Below, piece by piece: positions 1 to 6,908 of a stretch of 36,694 nucleotides of DNA (position 1 is the first letter of the stretch; each line of letters starts with the position of its first letter). Below the pieces are notes generated by a model. That model had not been told where the DNA came from. It saw nothing but the letters and a program-made list of their open reading frames with translations, and ran no database searches. The DNA lies in contig MGDX01000031.1 in NCBI GenBank assembly GCA_001791035.1, positions 5,245 through 41,938 of the forward strand, in the 5' to 3' direction. This DNA comes from Candidatus Uhrbacteria bacterium RIFCSPHIGHO2_02_FULL_53_13 (GTDB lineage Bacteria; Patescibacteriota; Patescibacteriia; UBA9934; UBA11717). Both the position numbers and the translations under genes were made by a program.

Positions 1-910
1 AGATTTTTTTGCCACGGAGCTTTTTGGATATCGTTTGGACAATGACGCTCAACGATTCGATCACGAACACAAGGCCGATGATGGGCAACAGGAGCGCCAT
101 GTTGGTAAGCATCGCAACAATCCCAAGCGTAATGCCGAGCCCCATCGCGCCCGTATCGCCCATAAAAAAACGCGCCGGATTGATGTTGAACCACAAAAAA
201 GCCAAGAGCGCACCAAGAATCGCCGCGCAAAACGCCGCCAAATCAAAACGCCCCTGCGCAAAAGCGATCGCCCCAAATGAGCCGAACGCCGCCATGAGTC
301 CGCCGCCGGCAAGGCCGTCGAGGCCATCGGTTTCGTTCACCGAAAATGCCGTGGACGCCACGATGATGATAAAGATGGGAATGTACCAAACGCCGACGGA
401 AAAGTCGCCAAGAAACGGCACGTGAAACACATCCCAATCGAGTTTGAAAAAAAACCACCACGCGCCGATCGCCGAAACGATCGTATAGAGTCCTAAACGA
501 TACAGGAGACTAATGCCCCCTCCGTGCGGACCGATACGTTTGACGTTCAGATAATCATCCACGAGCCCAATGAGCGCAGAGGCCACCAGCGCGCCAAGCG
601 GAAGGAGCGTTTGCGAACGCGTCAAAAAACTCAACTCTCCCACGAGAGAATGGGGCGCAAAGGTCCACACCGCAAGCAGAGCGGATGCCACCATGAGGAC
701 GGTCAACCATACCAAAACGCCTCCCATCGTCGGCGTTCCTGATTTCTTTTTGTGCAATTTGGACGCAATCGGCGCAGAAGATGCACTGCGAATCGTTTTA
801 CCGAGCTTGAAACGATACAACACGTGCGTCAACAGTGGCGTCCACGCAATGGCCACGACAAACGTAAGTGCCGAGAGCACGATGAGACGAACCAGTTGCG
901 CGGGATCCAT
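1..910 (-). CDS. mraY: MraY, phospho-N-acetylmuramoyl-pentapeptide transferase (3' end outside window)
   Basis: Read by hand on the minus strand from ATG at 908-910. The frame stays open to the window edge, so the C-terminus is missing and the ORF track does not list it. MraY transfers phospho-MurNAc-pentapeptide from UDP to undecaprenyl phosphate, making lipid I at the inner face of the membrane. Family motifs appear in order: HKKKSGTPTMGG in the first cytoplasmic loop, the DDYLNV aspartate pair, NETDGLDGLAGG with the catalytic-region aspartate, and FMGDTGA. Hydrophobic segments between them fit the ten-helix fold. The stop of the upstream small membrane gene is 3 bp before this ATG, so the two are probably cotranscribed. 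The usual mur/fts neighbours are not seen on the visible side. The identification is firm. Confidence 0.95.
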   Translation of the reverse strand, partial: MDPAQLVRLIVLSALTFVVAIAWTPLLTHVLYRFKLGKTIRSASSAPIASKLHKKKSGTPTMGGVLVWLTVLMVASALLAVWTFAPHSLVGELSFLTRSQTLLPLGALVASALIGLVDDYLNVKRIGPHGGGISLLYRLGLYTIVSAIGAWWFFFKLDWDVFHVPFLGDFSVGVWYIPIFIIIVASTAFSVNETDGLDGLAGGGLMAAFGSFGAIAFAQGRFDLAAFCAAILGALLAFLWFNINPARFFMGDTGAMGLGITLGIVAMLTNMALLLPIIGLVFVIESLSVIVQTISKKLRGKKI

Positions 911-913
911 ACC

Positions 914-1288
914 CTAGACGTTTGCGAGCAGAATGAAAACAAGCGCTACGTCGCACAAGAGCGCCACTAAAAACGATGTTATCAGCAAGAGCGTTGCCAT
1001 CATACGATCGTCTTGGGATTTTCCAAACAGAATAAGCACGTTGAGTCCAAAGACCAGTGTGGCAAAACCCGGAATCATCAAAATGCGCCACCACGGACCG
1101 ACGCTATCTACGCCAAAATAGATGTTGTAGTGCAAAGGGACAACCTCGCCTTGCGCTCCAAAGGCCGGAAATCGCCAAAAGCTGATCATCCATCCGACGA
1201 GCAATAATAAACCGACGGCCGCCACAAGCGCTCTCATGCCGCGCGAACGCCAGATGATGGTGGACGATGCTGATGGTTTGGCACTCAT
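914..1288 (-). CDS. small three-helix membrane protein, unknown function
   Basis: A 124-residue protein with a short polar N-terminus and about three hydrophobic segments (LVAAVGLLLLVGWMISFW, ILMIPGFATLVFGLNVLILF, MATLLLITSFLVALLCDVALVFILL). I recognise no family. The start overlaps the stop of the NifU-like gene by ATGA (1285-1288), and its stop lies 3 bp before mraY. It therefore sits in a tight three-gene operon and is very likely a real gene. A role in lipid-linked precursor metabolism would be a guess from position only. Confidence 0.75.
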   Translation of the reverse strand: MSAKPSASSTIIWRSRGMRALVAAVGLLLLVGWMISFWRFPAFGAQGEVVPLHYNIYFGVDSVGPWWRILMIPGFATLVFGLNVLILFGKSQDDRMMATLLLITSFLVALLCDVALVFILLANV

Positions 1289-1524
1289 ACGACGGCGACA
1301 ACTGACACGACCGTTTTGATGCGCTCCTTGAGGAGAGCCTCAATGCCGTGCTGTAACGTGAGCGATGCTAGCGGACATCCGTGGCACATCCCAAGAAGGC
1401 GCACCGACACGCAACCCGTCACTTCGTCAAAATCGACAAACTCGATATTGCCGGCGTGTATGGCAAGCCGCGGCCGCACTTCGCGCTCTAAGATTTCTTC
1501 AATGGTTTTTTTTACGTTTTTCAT
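1285..1524 (-). CDS. NifU-like C-terminal domain protein (Fe-S scaffold)
   Basis: A 79-residue protein consisting of just the NifU C-terminal (Nfu) domain. The signature GMCHGCPLASLTLQHGIEALL carries the CxxC pair that binds a labile Fe-S cluster in this family, and VTGCVSVRLLGMCHGCP matches the beta strand leading to it. The length is normal for a stand-alone Nfu protein. It is the first gene of a tight operon ending in mraY, an unusual association with no obvious functional logic. No convincing Shine-Dalgarno or -10 box sits directly upstream, where REP-like repeats begin. Confidence 0.88.
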   Translation of the reverse strand: MKNVKKTIEEILEREVRPRLAIHAGNIEFVDFDEVTGCVSVRLLGMCHGCPLASLTLQHGIEALLKERIKTVVSVVAVV

Positions 1525-1565
1525 AGGCAGAGGTCAGAAGTCGAGAGTCGTACTATCCACCAGTT

Positions 1566-1656
1566 CGTCATTGCGAGCACTGTTGCGAGCATAGCGAAGC
1601 AATCTATACGCAAGCCTACGCGAAAATAAGATTGCTTCGTCAAACTCGCAATGACG
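1566..1656. repeat. REP-like palindromic repeat, copy 1
   Basis: Starts CGTCATTGCGAG and ends with its exact complement CTCGCAATGACG. Inner arms GCGAAGCAATCT and AGATTGCTTCG also pair, giving a long imperfect hairpin. The same core words recur at 1667-1793, 17194-17283, 29056-29178 and about 29371-29427. Confidence 0.85.
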
Positions 1657-1666
1657 GACTGGCATA

Positions 1667-1793
1667 AGATTGCTTCGCGGCTTGATGCTCGGGGCACTCC
1701 GGTGCGCAATTCTGCGCACATCGGAGTACCCGTCTCACGGTTCGAGCATGCCTCAATGGCATGTTCTTCATCCCGCTCGACCTCGCAATGACG
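1667..1793 (-). repeat. REP-like element, long form (inverted relative to the 29056 copy)
   Basis: Runs AGATTGCTTCGCGGCTTGATGCTCGGGGCACTCC ... CTCGACCTCGCAATGACGG. It is the near reverse complement of 29056-29178, including the middle section (CGTCTCACGGTTCGA against TCGAACCGTGAGACG), so it is a defined ~125-bp element and not just matching ends. Confidence 0.8.
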
Positions 1794-1879
1794 GAATGGG
1801 CGCTCGCAATGACATTCCGCGAGGTCTTACTGTCCGGCCACTATGCAGTACTCACCACTCACTGTCTCCAAGTATACCA

Positions 1880-1913
1880 AAACGACTGCAGTTTGGTGCA
1901 GTCGTTTACTTTC
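1880..1913 (-). terminator. intrinsic terminator of rpmA
   Basis: AAACGACTGCA and TGCAGTCGTTT form a perfect 11-bp stem with a 6-nt loop. It overlaps the rpmA stop codon (1906-1908). On the minus strand the stem is followed by a short, weak T-rich tail. Confidence 0.7.
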
Positions 1914-2196
1914 CTGATTCGGACGGAACAATGTGCACAAACTTACGCTTTTTGAGAACGCCTGTGAAATTGCGCGCCATGCGCGTGGTGAACTTCACGG
2001 TGCCCTGAATGCCCGCGTAGACTGTGTCATCTCCACCCACTTTGACGTTCTTTCCGGCGTGGATTTTGGATCCGCGCTGTCGCACGAGAATCTCTCCCGC
2101 GCCGACCGCCTGCCCGTCGGAACGCTTGACACCCAGCCGCTTCGCTTTCGAATCGTGGATGTTTTGGGTGGACCCGCCCGCCTTTTTATGTGCCAT
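1906..2196 (-). CDS. rpmA: 50S ribosomal protein bL27
   Basis: A 96-residue protein beginning [29 protein letters not shown], the classic bL27 N-terminus, which in the family reaches toward the peptidyl transferase centre. [20 protein letters not shown] is also diagnostic. It already starts with MAHKKAGG, so there is no N-terminal extension needing proteolytic removal. The usual partner rplU (bL21) is not upstream, so the gene appears monocistronic. It has its own sigma70-type promoter, a 5'-UTR hairpin and a terminator overlapping the stop codon. Identity is certain. Confidence 0.97.
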   Translation of the reverse strand: MAHKKAGGSTQNIHDSKAKRLGVKRSDGQAVGAGEILVRQRGSKIHAGKNVKVGGDDTVYAGIQGTVKFTTRMARNFTGVLKKRKFVHIVPSESGK

Positions 2197-2220
2197 AGAG
2201 GGTCGTTATTAGAAATCAGC

Positions 2221-2252
2221 AAACGGAGGAGCGCCAAAGGCGCATTCCGTTT
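2221..2252 (-). promoter_or_regulatory. 5'-UTR hairpin of rpmA
   Basis: AAACGGA pairs with TCCGTTT and inner GCGCC pairs with GGCGC across an AAA loop. The hairpin would begin about 5 nt after the predicted start of transcription and end about 25 nt before the bL27 ATG. It could stabilise the transcript or bind a regulator. No long U-tract follows, so a terminator is less likely. Confidence 0.5.
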
Positions 2253-2263
2253 TGGCAGGTTGG

Positions 2264-2292
2264 ACTATATCGCAGGTTTATTGGCATGTCAA
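2264..2292 (-). promoter_or_regulatory. sigma70-type promoter of rpmA
   Basis: On the minus strand TTGACA (2287-2292), a 17-bp spacer and TATAGT (2264-2269). The -35 is perfect and the -10 has five of six consensus bases. Transcription should start near 2257. Confidence 0.8.
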
Positions 2293-2424
2293 GCTAGAAT
2301 GAGATCGCCAGCATGAACATAGTAACCGACATCTTACTTCTCCAGTCGCTCACTCAACGCAATAAAATCAGTTTGTGTCCAACCGGCAAAATGATTCGTT
2401 GTACCCAATATGAATACAGGAAAT

Positions 2425-2667
2425 TTATCTATTTTCTGCGAGTTCCTCGGGTTCTTCTACGCCACTCACTCTCCGATTACCAAAGTCCTGATTTGCCGCA
2501 ATATCTTCTGCTTCGTCCGCGGTCATGGCTTCAACGATGACCTCTTCATAGAGAGCCGCGCCTGTTATTTCTTCACCATCCCTGCCATACCCCTCCATCT
2601 CAACGAGCACTTTCCACATTCTCTTTGACTGTTCGGGTGATGAAATTTGTTCTGGCGTTTTCTTCAT
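2425..2667 (-). CDS. small acidic protein downstream of bL9, unknown
   Basis: An 80-residue protein, MKKTPEQISSPEQSKRMWKVLVEMEGYGRDGEEITGAA..., rich in Glu and Ala and predicted helical, with no membrane segment. I recognise no family. The ATG overlaps the rplI stop by ATGA (2664-2667), so translation is probably coupled to bL9. The acidic composition and lack of low-complexity runs suggest a real soluble protein rather than a chance frame. No terminator is obvious between it and the rpmA promoter. Confidence 0.65.
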   Translation of the reverse strand: MKKTPEQISSPEQSKRMWKVLVEMEGYGRDGEEITGAALYEEVIVEAMTADEAEDIAANQDFGNRRVSGVEEPEELAENR

Positions 2668-3125
2668 ATAGATTCACTCGAGTCGGAATCTGCAACCATC
2701 ACACGGAACGAAGCCTCGTAGCCACCGGGAAATTCTGCTTCGAGATTATATTCTCCGAGCTCTTTGATCGGTTCGTGGTCTTTGATTTGAGTTGGTTTGA
2801 GCGCGATGCCCGCCGCGCGCGCCGCGGCAGAAATCTCTTTGGAAGAAACGGCGCCGTACAGCACCCCGTCTTCGTTCACCTTCGCCGTCACCGTAAGCTC
2901 GGCTCCTTCAAGCGCATCGGCCACCACACGCGCCGCCTTGTGAGAACGCTTCGCCTCCTTTTTCGCCTTCTGATCTTGTGCCGCGATGCGATTCAACGCA
3001 TCGGGCGTTGCTTCCACGGCGAGTGTCTGCGGAAACAAAAAGTTGCGCGCATAGCCGTCGCTCACTTCAATGACGTCGCCGCAAAATCCCTTCCCTTTGA
3101 TGTTTTCCATCAGGATCACTTTCAT
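2664..3125 (-). CDS. rplI: 50S ribosomal protein bL9
   Basis: A 153-residue protein starting MKVILMENIKGKGFCGDVIEVSDGYARNFLFPQTLAVEAT. This matches the bL9 N-terminal domain, in which VILLxDVxxLGxKGDVVxVxDGYARNFLxP is typical. A long charged connecting helix and a C-terminal domain follow (VLYGAVSSKEISAAA). Length is normal. bL9 is missing from some CPR lineages, so its presence narrows the taxonomic options. It is preceded 27 bp upstream by the EI24-like gene and followed by an overlapping small ORF. Instead of a Shine-Dalgarno, the 5' gap holds the recurring intergenic filler (ATTTCCAACCTCCAATT). Confidence 0.96.
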   Translation of the reverse strand: MKVILMENIKGKGFCGDVIEVSDGYARNFLFPQTLAVEATPDALNRIAAQDQKAKKEAKRSHKAARVVADALEGAELTVTAKVNEDGVLYGAVSSKEISAAARAAGIALKPTQIKDHEPIKELGEYNLEAEFPGGYEASFRVMVADSDSSESI

Positions 3126-3152
3126 AATTGGAGGTTGGAAATTGGATATTCA

Positions 3153-3866
3153 CTACTCATCAAATTCTTGTACCAGTATTGTGCCGCCTGCCGCCGCCAT
3201 TGGCAAGACGACGATGTTGAGCACGGGAACGATAAGGCCCAGCGCCTTGGCTAACCCCATCCCAACGACCGGACGTAGATGGGCAAGCACCCATTTGCGG
3301 CGATCCGACAGCATCAGCCCGCGCCGCGCGAGCGCCGGACCAACGCTGTCGGCACCGAGCGTCAACACGAGAACCGCAAAACCGATCGCGACGCTCAATC
3401 CCTGTCCAATGACGGGTGCAAACTGCAGAACGAATATCAGAAACGACAACGCGACGACGACCACCAGTTTTCGTGCCTCTTGGTCAACGGCGAGCTTGAC
3501 TTCCACATACCACGCGCGTTCAACAATCGGCCGGCGCGCTTCTTTGTCTATGCGCACACCGATCTCCTCGTAAAATGGCGCTCCAATCACCTCGGCAATC
3601 ATGGGAAAAAGAAACGCGTATGCGATAAGCACAAGGAGCAACGTCGCCACCCAAACGATAACCTTGAGTACAGCGCTAAACGCAATAGAAGCGGTAAAGG
3701 AAACGAGCCATGGCAGTATCCACACGACGAGCGCCACAACAAAAAGACCAAAGATGGCGAGATTGAGCACGACGGGAATCAATGCAAAACGCAACGCCCC
3801 GCGCGTCTTTGTGATCGCGCGCCAACCTCGAAAGAGAAGAAAAAATCCTTTTGCGATGTCCGTCAT
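3153..3866 (-). CDS. EI24/CysZ-like integral membrane protein
   Basis: A 237-residue multi-pass membrane protein. The pattern fits the EI24 domain family (Etoposide-induced 2.4 / CysZ): an N-terminal ITKTRGALRFALIPVVLNLAIFGLF segment, the conserved middle APFYEEIGVRID, and a C-terminal VPVLNIVVLPMAAAGGTILV. CysZ homologues mediate sulfate uptake, but substrates for CPR members are unknown, so no transport activity is claimed. It lies 11 bp downstream of the Nudix gene in the ctpA-nudix-EI24-rplI operon. Confidence 0.8.
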   Translation of the reverse strand: MTDIAKGFFLLFRGWRAITKTRGALRFALIPVVLNLAIFGLFVVALVVWILPWLVSFTASIAFSAVLKVIVWVATLLLVLIAYAFLFPMIAEVIGAPFYEEIGVRIDKEARRPIVERAWYVEVKLAVDQEARKLVVVVALSFLIFVLQFAPVIGQGLSVAIGFAVLVLTLGADSVGPALARRGLMLSDRRKWVLAHLRPVVGMGLAKALGLIVPVLNIVVLPMAAAGGTILVQEFDE

Positions 3867-3877
3867 GAGAGGAGCCC

Positions 3878-4363
3878 CTAACTAAACGGGTTTTTCTTGT
3901 GACGCTTGCGCACTTGGCGCGCGATGAGCAAAACAGCCTTTTCTACGATGATCTCCATGTCTTCGTACGCCGAAAGCTGATTGGTTTCCTTGAGCCCCAC
4001 CCAACGCGCCGCCTGAATTTGCTCGCCGCTTTCCATCGGCACCAGTCGTTTTACGCGCGCGTTTGGAGGCGCTTCGAATAAAAAGTAATGAATGTCCTTG
4101 ACGACCGTGTCGCCTTTGCGCACATGCCTATCCTCAAACGTGATCGTGATTTTTCCGAGCTTGCGCACAAGCCGCAAGTTCTTGAGCGCAGTTTCTTCAC
4201 GCACTTCGCGCCGCGCCGTGCGTTCAATGGTTTCGCCGCGCTCGACATGGCCCTTCGGAAATGTCCACTTCCCCACAGAGTCGCGAATGAACGCGACCGC
4301 CACTCCCTTCTTTGTGACCTTGAACACGATGCCGCCCGATGACACTTCACGACGGGTCGCCAT
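3878..4363 (-). CDS. Nudix hydrolase
   Basis: A 161-residue protein with the Nudix box GHVERGETIERTARREVREETAL, which supplies the metal-binding REVREE helix. The usual glycine near the end of the box is alanine. Preceding FPKGHVERGE and SSGGIVF are typical of the MutT/Ap4A-type fold. The C-terminus is basic (RKRHKKNPFS). The substrate, some nucleoside diphosphate linked to X, cannot be read from the sequence. The start overlaps the end of the S41 protease gene by 17 bp, showing operon membership. Confidence 0.9.
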   Translation of the reverse strand: MATRREVSSGGIVFKVTKKGVAVAFIRDSVGKWTFPKGHVERGETIERTARREVREETALKNLRLVRKLGKITITFEDRHVRKGDTVVKDIHYFLFEAPPNARVKRLVPMESGEQIQAARWVGLKETNQLSAYEDMEIIVEKAVLLIARQVRKRHKKNPFS

Positions 4364-5594
4364 ACGCGTTCGATTTCAATGCGTTGAGCGCGGCCTCAAG
4401 TTGTACGTCTATTCCCTCTTTATAGGCTTCCAAATCGAACACAATCTCCACATCCGGCGCAATCCCATTCTGATCAATGGAGCGCTCGAGCGGCGTGAGC
4501 CACTCGGAGATGGTGATTTTCACCGCCGAACCGTCCGCGAGCTCGCGGTACTCCTGCACTGACCCCTTCCCAAACGTTTGCTCTCCCAAAATCGTCGCGA
4601 ATCCATAATCCTGCAAAGCGCCAGCCACAATCTCGGACGCGCTCGCCGTTCCACCATTCACCAGCACAAGCGTCGGAATGCGCTGAAGACGCCCGACGCC
4701 CGTTGACGGAAAGCGCTCTAAGTCCCCATTTTCATTGCGCTCAATCACCACCGTGTCATTGCCGATCCATTCCCCCGCCACCGAGACGGCGCGATCGAGA
4801 AATCCGCCGGGGTTGTTTCGCAAATCAAGCACGATACCGCTCACATCCTCCTGCATGAGCTCCACAACGGCGCGATTGAACAGCGCCGCCGTATCGGCAT
4901 TGAAAAACGCAATACGAATCACCGCCACACCATCGTCCGTCACCTCCCATGTGACCGAATCAATGCGTATCACGTCGCGCACGATCGAAATCTCCTCAAC
5001 CGTTTCGATGCCGTTGTGCGAAACAGTCAGCACGACCGTGGAGCCACGCGGTCCGCGAATGAGCCGCACGGCCTCGTCAACCGACATCTCGGCCGTGTCC
5101 ACATCGTCAATAAAATAAATCTTGTCGCCTGCTTGAATACCCGCATGCTCTGCCGGTGAATCCACCAGCGGCGATACGATGACGAGCTGATTTTCACGAA
5201 TGCCAATTTCCGCGCCAATCCCCTCAAACTTCCCTTCCAAATCGCTTTCGAACACATCGGCCTCTCGTGGATCAAAAAACTCACTGTATGGATCGTTGAG
5301 CCCATCTACTAATCCGTTGACGGCACCGTAAAACAAATCCTTTTCCGGAACCGGCCCTCGTAGATAGTCGTTCTGCAACATGTCCCATACCTCCCAAAAC
5401 AGCGCAAACTCCACGTCATTCGCGCGCTCGCGAACTTCCTTCAGTCCAATGACACTGCCGTCTTCGAGCACAACACTTTGCGTCTGCGTGCGACCTACGG
5501 CAAAGCCAACCGAAAACACCGCCGTGACAACAAGACCCGCGACCGCCCACACGATGGGTTGCTGTTGTTTGATTTTTGCGAGAAATGGGAGCAT
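4347..5594 (-). CDS. S41 C-terminal processing peptidase (CtpA/Prc type)
   Basis: A 415-residue protein with one N-terminal membrane anchor (residues 14-34, IVWAVAGLVVTAVFSVGFAVG), so the protease domain lies outside the membrane. The PDZ domain occupies about 120-200 (GIGAEIGIRENQLVIVSPLVDSPAEHAGIQAGDKI). The core has LDLRNNPGGFL and the Ser-Lys dyad: Ser318 in GGTASASE and Lys343 in TFGKGSVQ, 25 residues apart as in characterised members. It is first in a four- or five-gene operon driven by the bidirectional promoter at 5603-5654. It probably processes secreted or envelope proteins; specific targets are not visible. Confidence 0.95.
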   Translation of the reverse strand: MLPFLAKIKQQQPIVWAVAGLVVTAVFSVGFAVGRTQTQSVVLEDGSVIGLKEVRERANDVEFALFWEVWDMLQNDYLRGPVPEKDLFYGAVNGLVDGLNDPYSEFFDPREADVFESDLEGKFEGIGAEIGIRENQLVIVSPLVDSPAEHAGIQAGDKIYFIDDVDTAEMSVDEAVRLIRGPRGSTVVLTVSHNGIETVEEISIVRDVIRIDSVTWEVTDDGVAVIRIAFFNADTAALFNRAVVELMQEDVSGIVLDLRNNPGGFLDRAVSVAGEWIGNDTVVIERNENGDLERFPSTGVGRLQRIPTLVLVNGGTASASEIVAGALQDYGFATILGEQTFGKGSVQEYRELADGSAVKITISEWLTPLERSIDQNGIAPDVEIVFDLEAYKEGIDVQLEAALNALKSNAYGDPS

Positions 5595-5602
5595 GAAGCC
5601 CC

Positions 5603-5654
5603 ATCATACAGGAGTGCCGCGCCCCTTGCAAAAACAACGTCCGATGCGTATGCT
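5603..5654. promoter_or_regulatory. bidirectional promoter sharing one palindromic -35 box
   Basis: TTGCAA (5626-5631) is its own reverse complement. On the plus strand it is followed by a 17-bp spacer and TATGCT (5649-5654). On the minus strand it is followed by a 17-bp spacer and TATGAT (5603-5608). The start codons lie 9 bp (plus, 5664) and 8 bp (minus, 5594) beyond the -10 boxes, so both transcripts would be leaderless or nearly so. Confidence 0.7.
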
Positions 5655-5663
5655 CACACACGT

Positions 5664-6908
5664 ATGCAGACGCGAAGAAAACTCTTTTATGTGTTCGTCC
5701 TTCTTTTTGTGTTGACGGCGCCTCTCGCACTCCTCTACACCGCAGGATACCGATGGTTTCCGGAAAGTGGGCTTTCTAAAACCGGAACGCTTCTCTTGGC
5801 AACAACGCCGCGCGGAGCAACGATTTCGGTGGATGGACGCGAGCGTCGCGATCGGTCACCGAGCATCGTAAAATGGATACGACCGGGCGAACACGTCGTG
5901 CGTATGGAGCTCGAGGATCACGCACCGTGGGAAAAAACCATCACCGTAAAAAGCGGGGAAACTTCGTTTGCGGAAGCCGTGGTCCTGTTTTCTAGCGATG
6001 CACTCATGCTCGCGGTTCCACATGCTTTTGTTTCAGCCGCCTTGAGTCCAAACGGTCGGCGCCTCTCGTGGATCACGACCGAGAATGGATGGACGGAAGT
6101 GTGGGTTACCGACGACAAAGGTCTGAGAGCGCGTCTTGCGTACCGCACCGTCGAAAACAACGCGCTCGTGCATGCATGGAGCGACGACGATCACCTCATC
6201 ATCCGCAATGCCTCGGAGCTTCTCGTGCAGATTGACACACGTACGAACACCACAAACACCGTGACCACCACGGTCACGCTCACGCAGGAGGACACGGCAA
6301 CAGTCGTGCGAGCGACAAGCGGCAACGAAATCGCTCGTCTCCCGAAAGGAGAGTACATGGTCGTGGACGAGCGCAACACACACACGCTCTTGGAACAACC
6401 GTCTCAACGACGCATCGTTCTCATCAATCGTTCCGATATGCAAACGCCGCTTCACTTGGTTGAATCGGCACTCTCCTACGAATGGATCGGCCCGCAAACA
6501 TTGCTCTACGCCGATGCGTATGCCGTCCAGTTGTACAACACGGAGACCTTACGCTCAACCACGCTCACGCGTTTGAGCCAGCCACTTGTGGCCGTGCACT
6601 GGACCATTCGCCATCCCGGATACGTATTCTATGCAACGAACACCGAAGTATTTGCCATCGAAATCAACGGACTTGGGCATCGCCTGACGCAATCGCTTGG
6701 AACGCTCGACGCCATTGAAGACATTGGTACGGACGAGTCGGGACGTTTTCTCTACGTCATCGGGCGCAACGCGCTGGATGCCGGACTGTTTTCGCGGCCG
6801 CTTTTTCACCGATCTTCACCAGACGATGAATCGCAAAAGTCCCCGGAAATAAACATTGAGGAGAGGGTTTACGAGATATTTCAGGAGGACGTTTTCGACC
6901 TCTTGTGA
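5664..6908 (+). CDS. PEGA-domain, membrane-anchored beta-propeller-like protein
   Basis: The start is set at ATG 5664 (MQTRRKLFYVFVLLFVLTAPLALLYTAGYRWFP) and not at the ORF-track start 5478, which lies inside the divergent protease gene. The product is 414 residues. A single N-terminal membrane helix is followed by a PEGA domain at about residues 42-105 (TTPRGATISVDGRERRDRS ... EHVVRMELEDHAPWEKTI), then a long region with propeller-like blades (LSPNGRRLSWITTENGWTEVWVTDD, WSDDDHLII). PEGA proteins are common surface proteins; function is unknown. It is one of three plus-strand genes, and its 3' end overlaps the convergent GT2 gene by 93 bp. Confidence 0.85.
   Translation: MQTRRKLFYVFVLLFVLTAPLALLYTAGYRWFPESGLSKTGTLLLATTPRGATISVDGRERRDRSPSIVKWIRPGEHVVRMELEDHAPWEKTITVKSGETSFAEAVVLFSSDALMLAVPHAFVSAALSPNGRRLSWITTENGWTEVWVTDDKGLRARLAYRTVENNALVHAWSDDDHLIIRNASELLVQIDTRTNTTNTVTTTVTLTQEDTATVVRATSGNEIARLPKGEYMVVDERNTHTLLEQPSQRRIVLINRSDMQTPLHLVESALSYEWIGPQTLLYADAYAVQLYNTETLRSTTLTRLSQPLVAVHWTIRHPGYVFYATNTEVFAIEINGLGHRLTQSLGTLDAIEDIGTDESGRFLYVIGRNALDAGLFSRPLFHRSSPDDESQKSPEINIEERVYEIFQEDVFDLL

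Larger units (their letters stand above)
1525..1905. other. intergenic repeat region without genes
   Basis: About 380 bp between the NifU-like gene and rpmA. It holds a REP-like hairpin (1566-1656), a second longer element (1667-1793), a short extra fragment with CGCTCGCAATGACATTCC (about 1800-1812), and the rpmA terminator. ORFs called here are repeat artefacts. Confidence 0.8.

Noticed and set aside
2625-3254. 209-aa plus-strand ORF across rplI
   Set aside because: Antisense to a certain ribosomal gene, with composition typical of a shadow frame.
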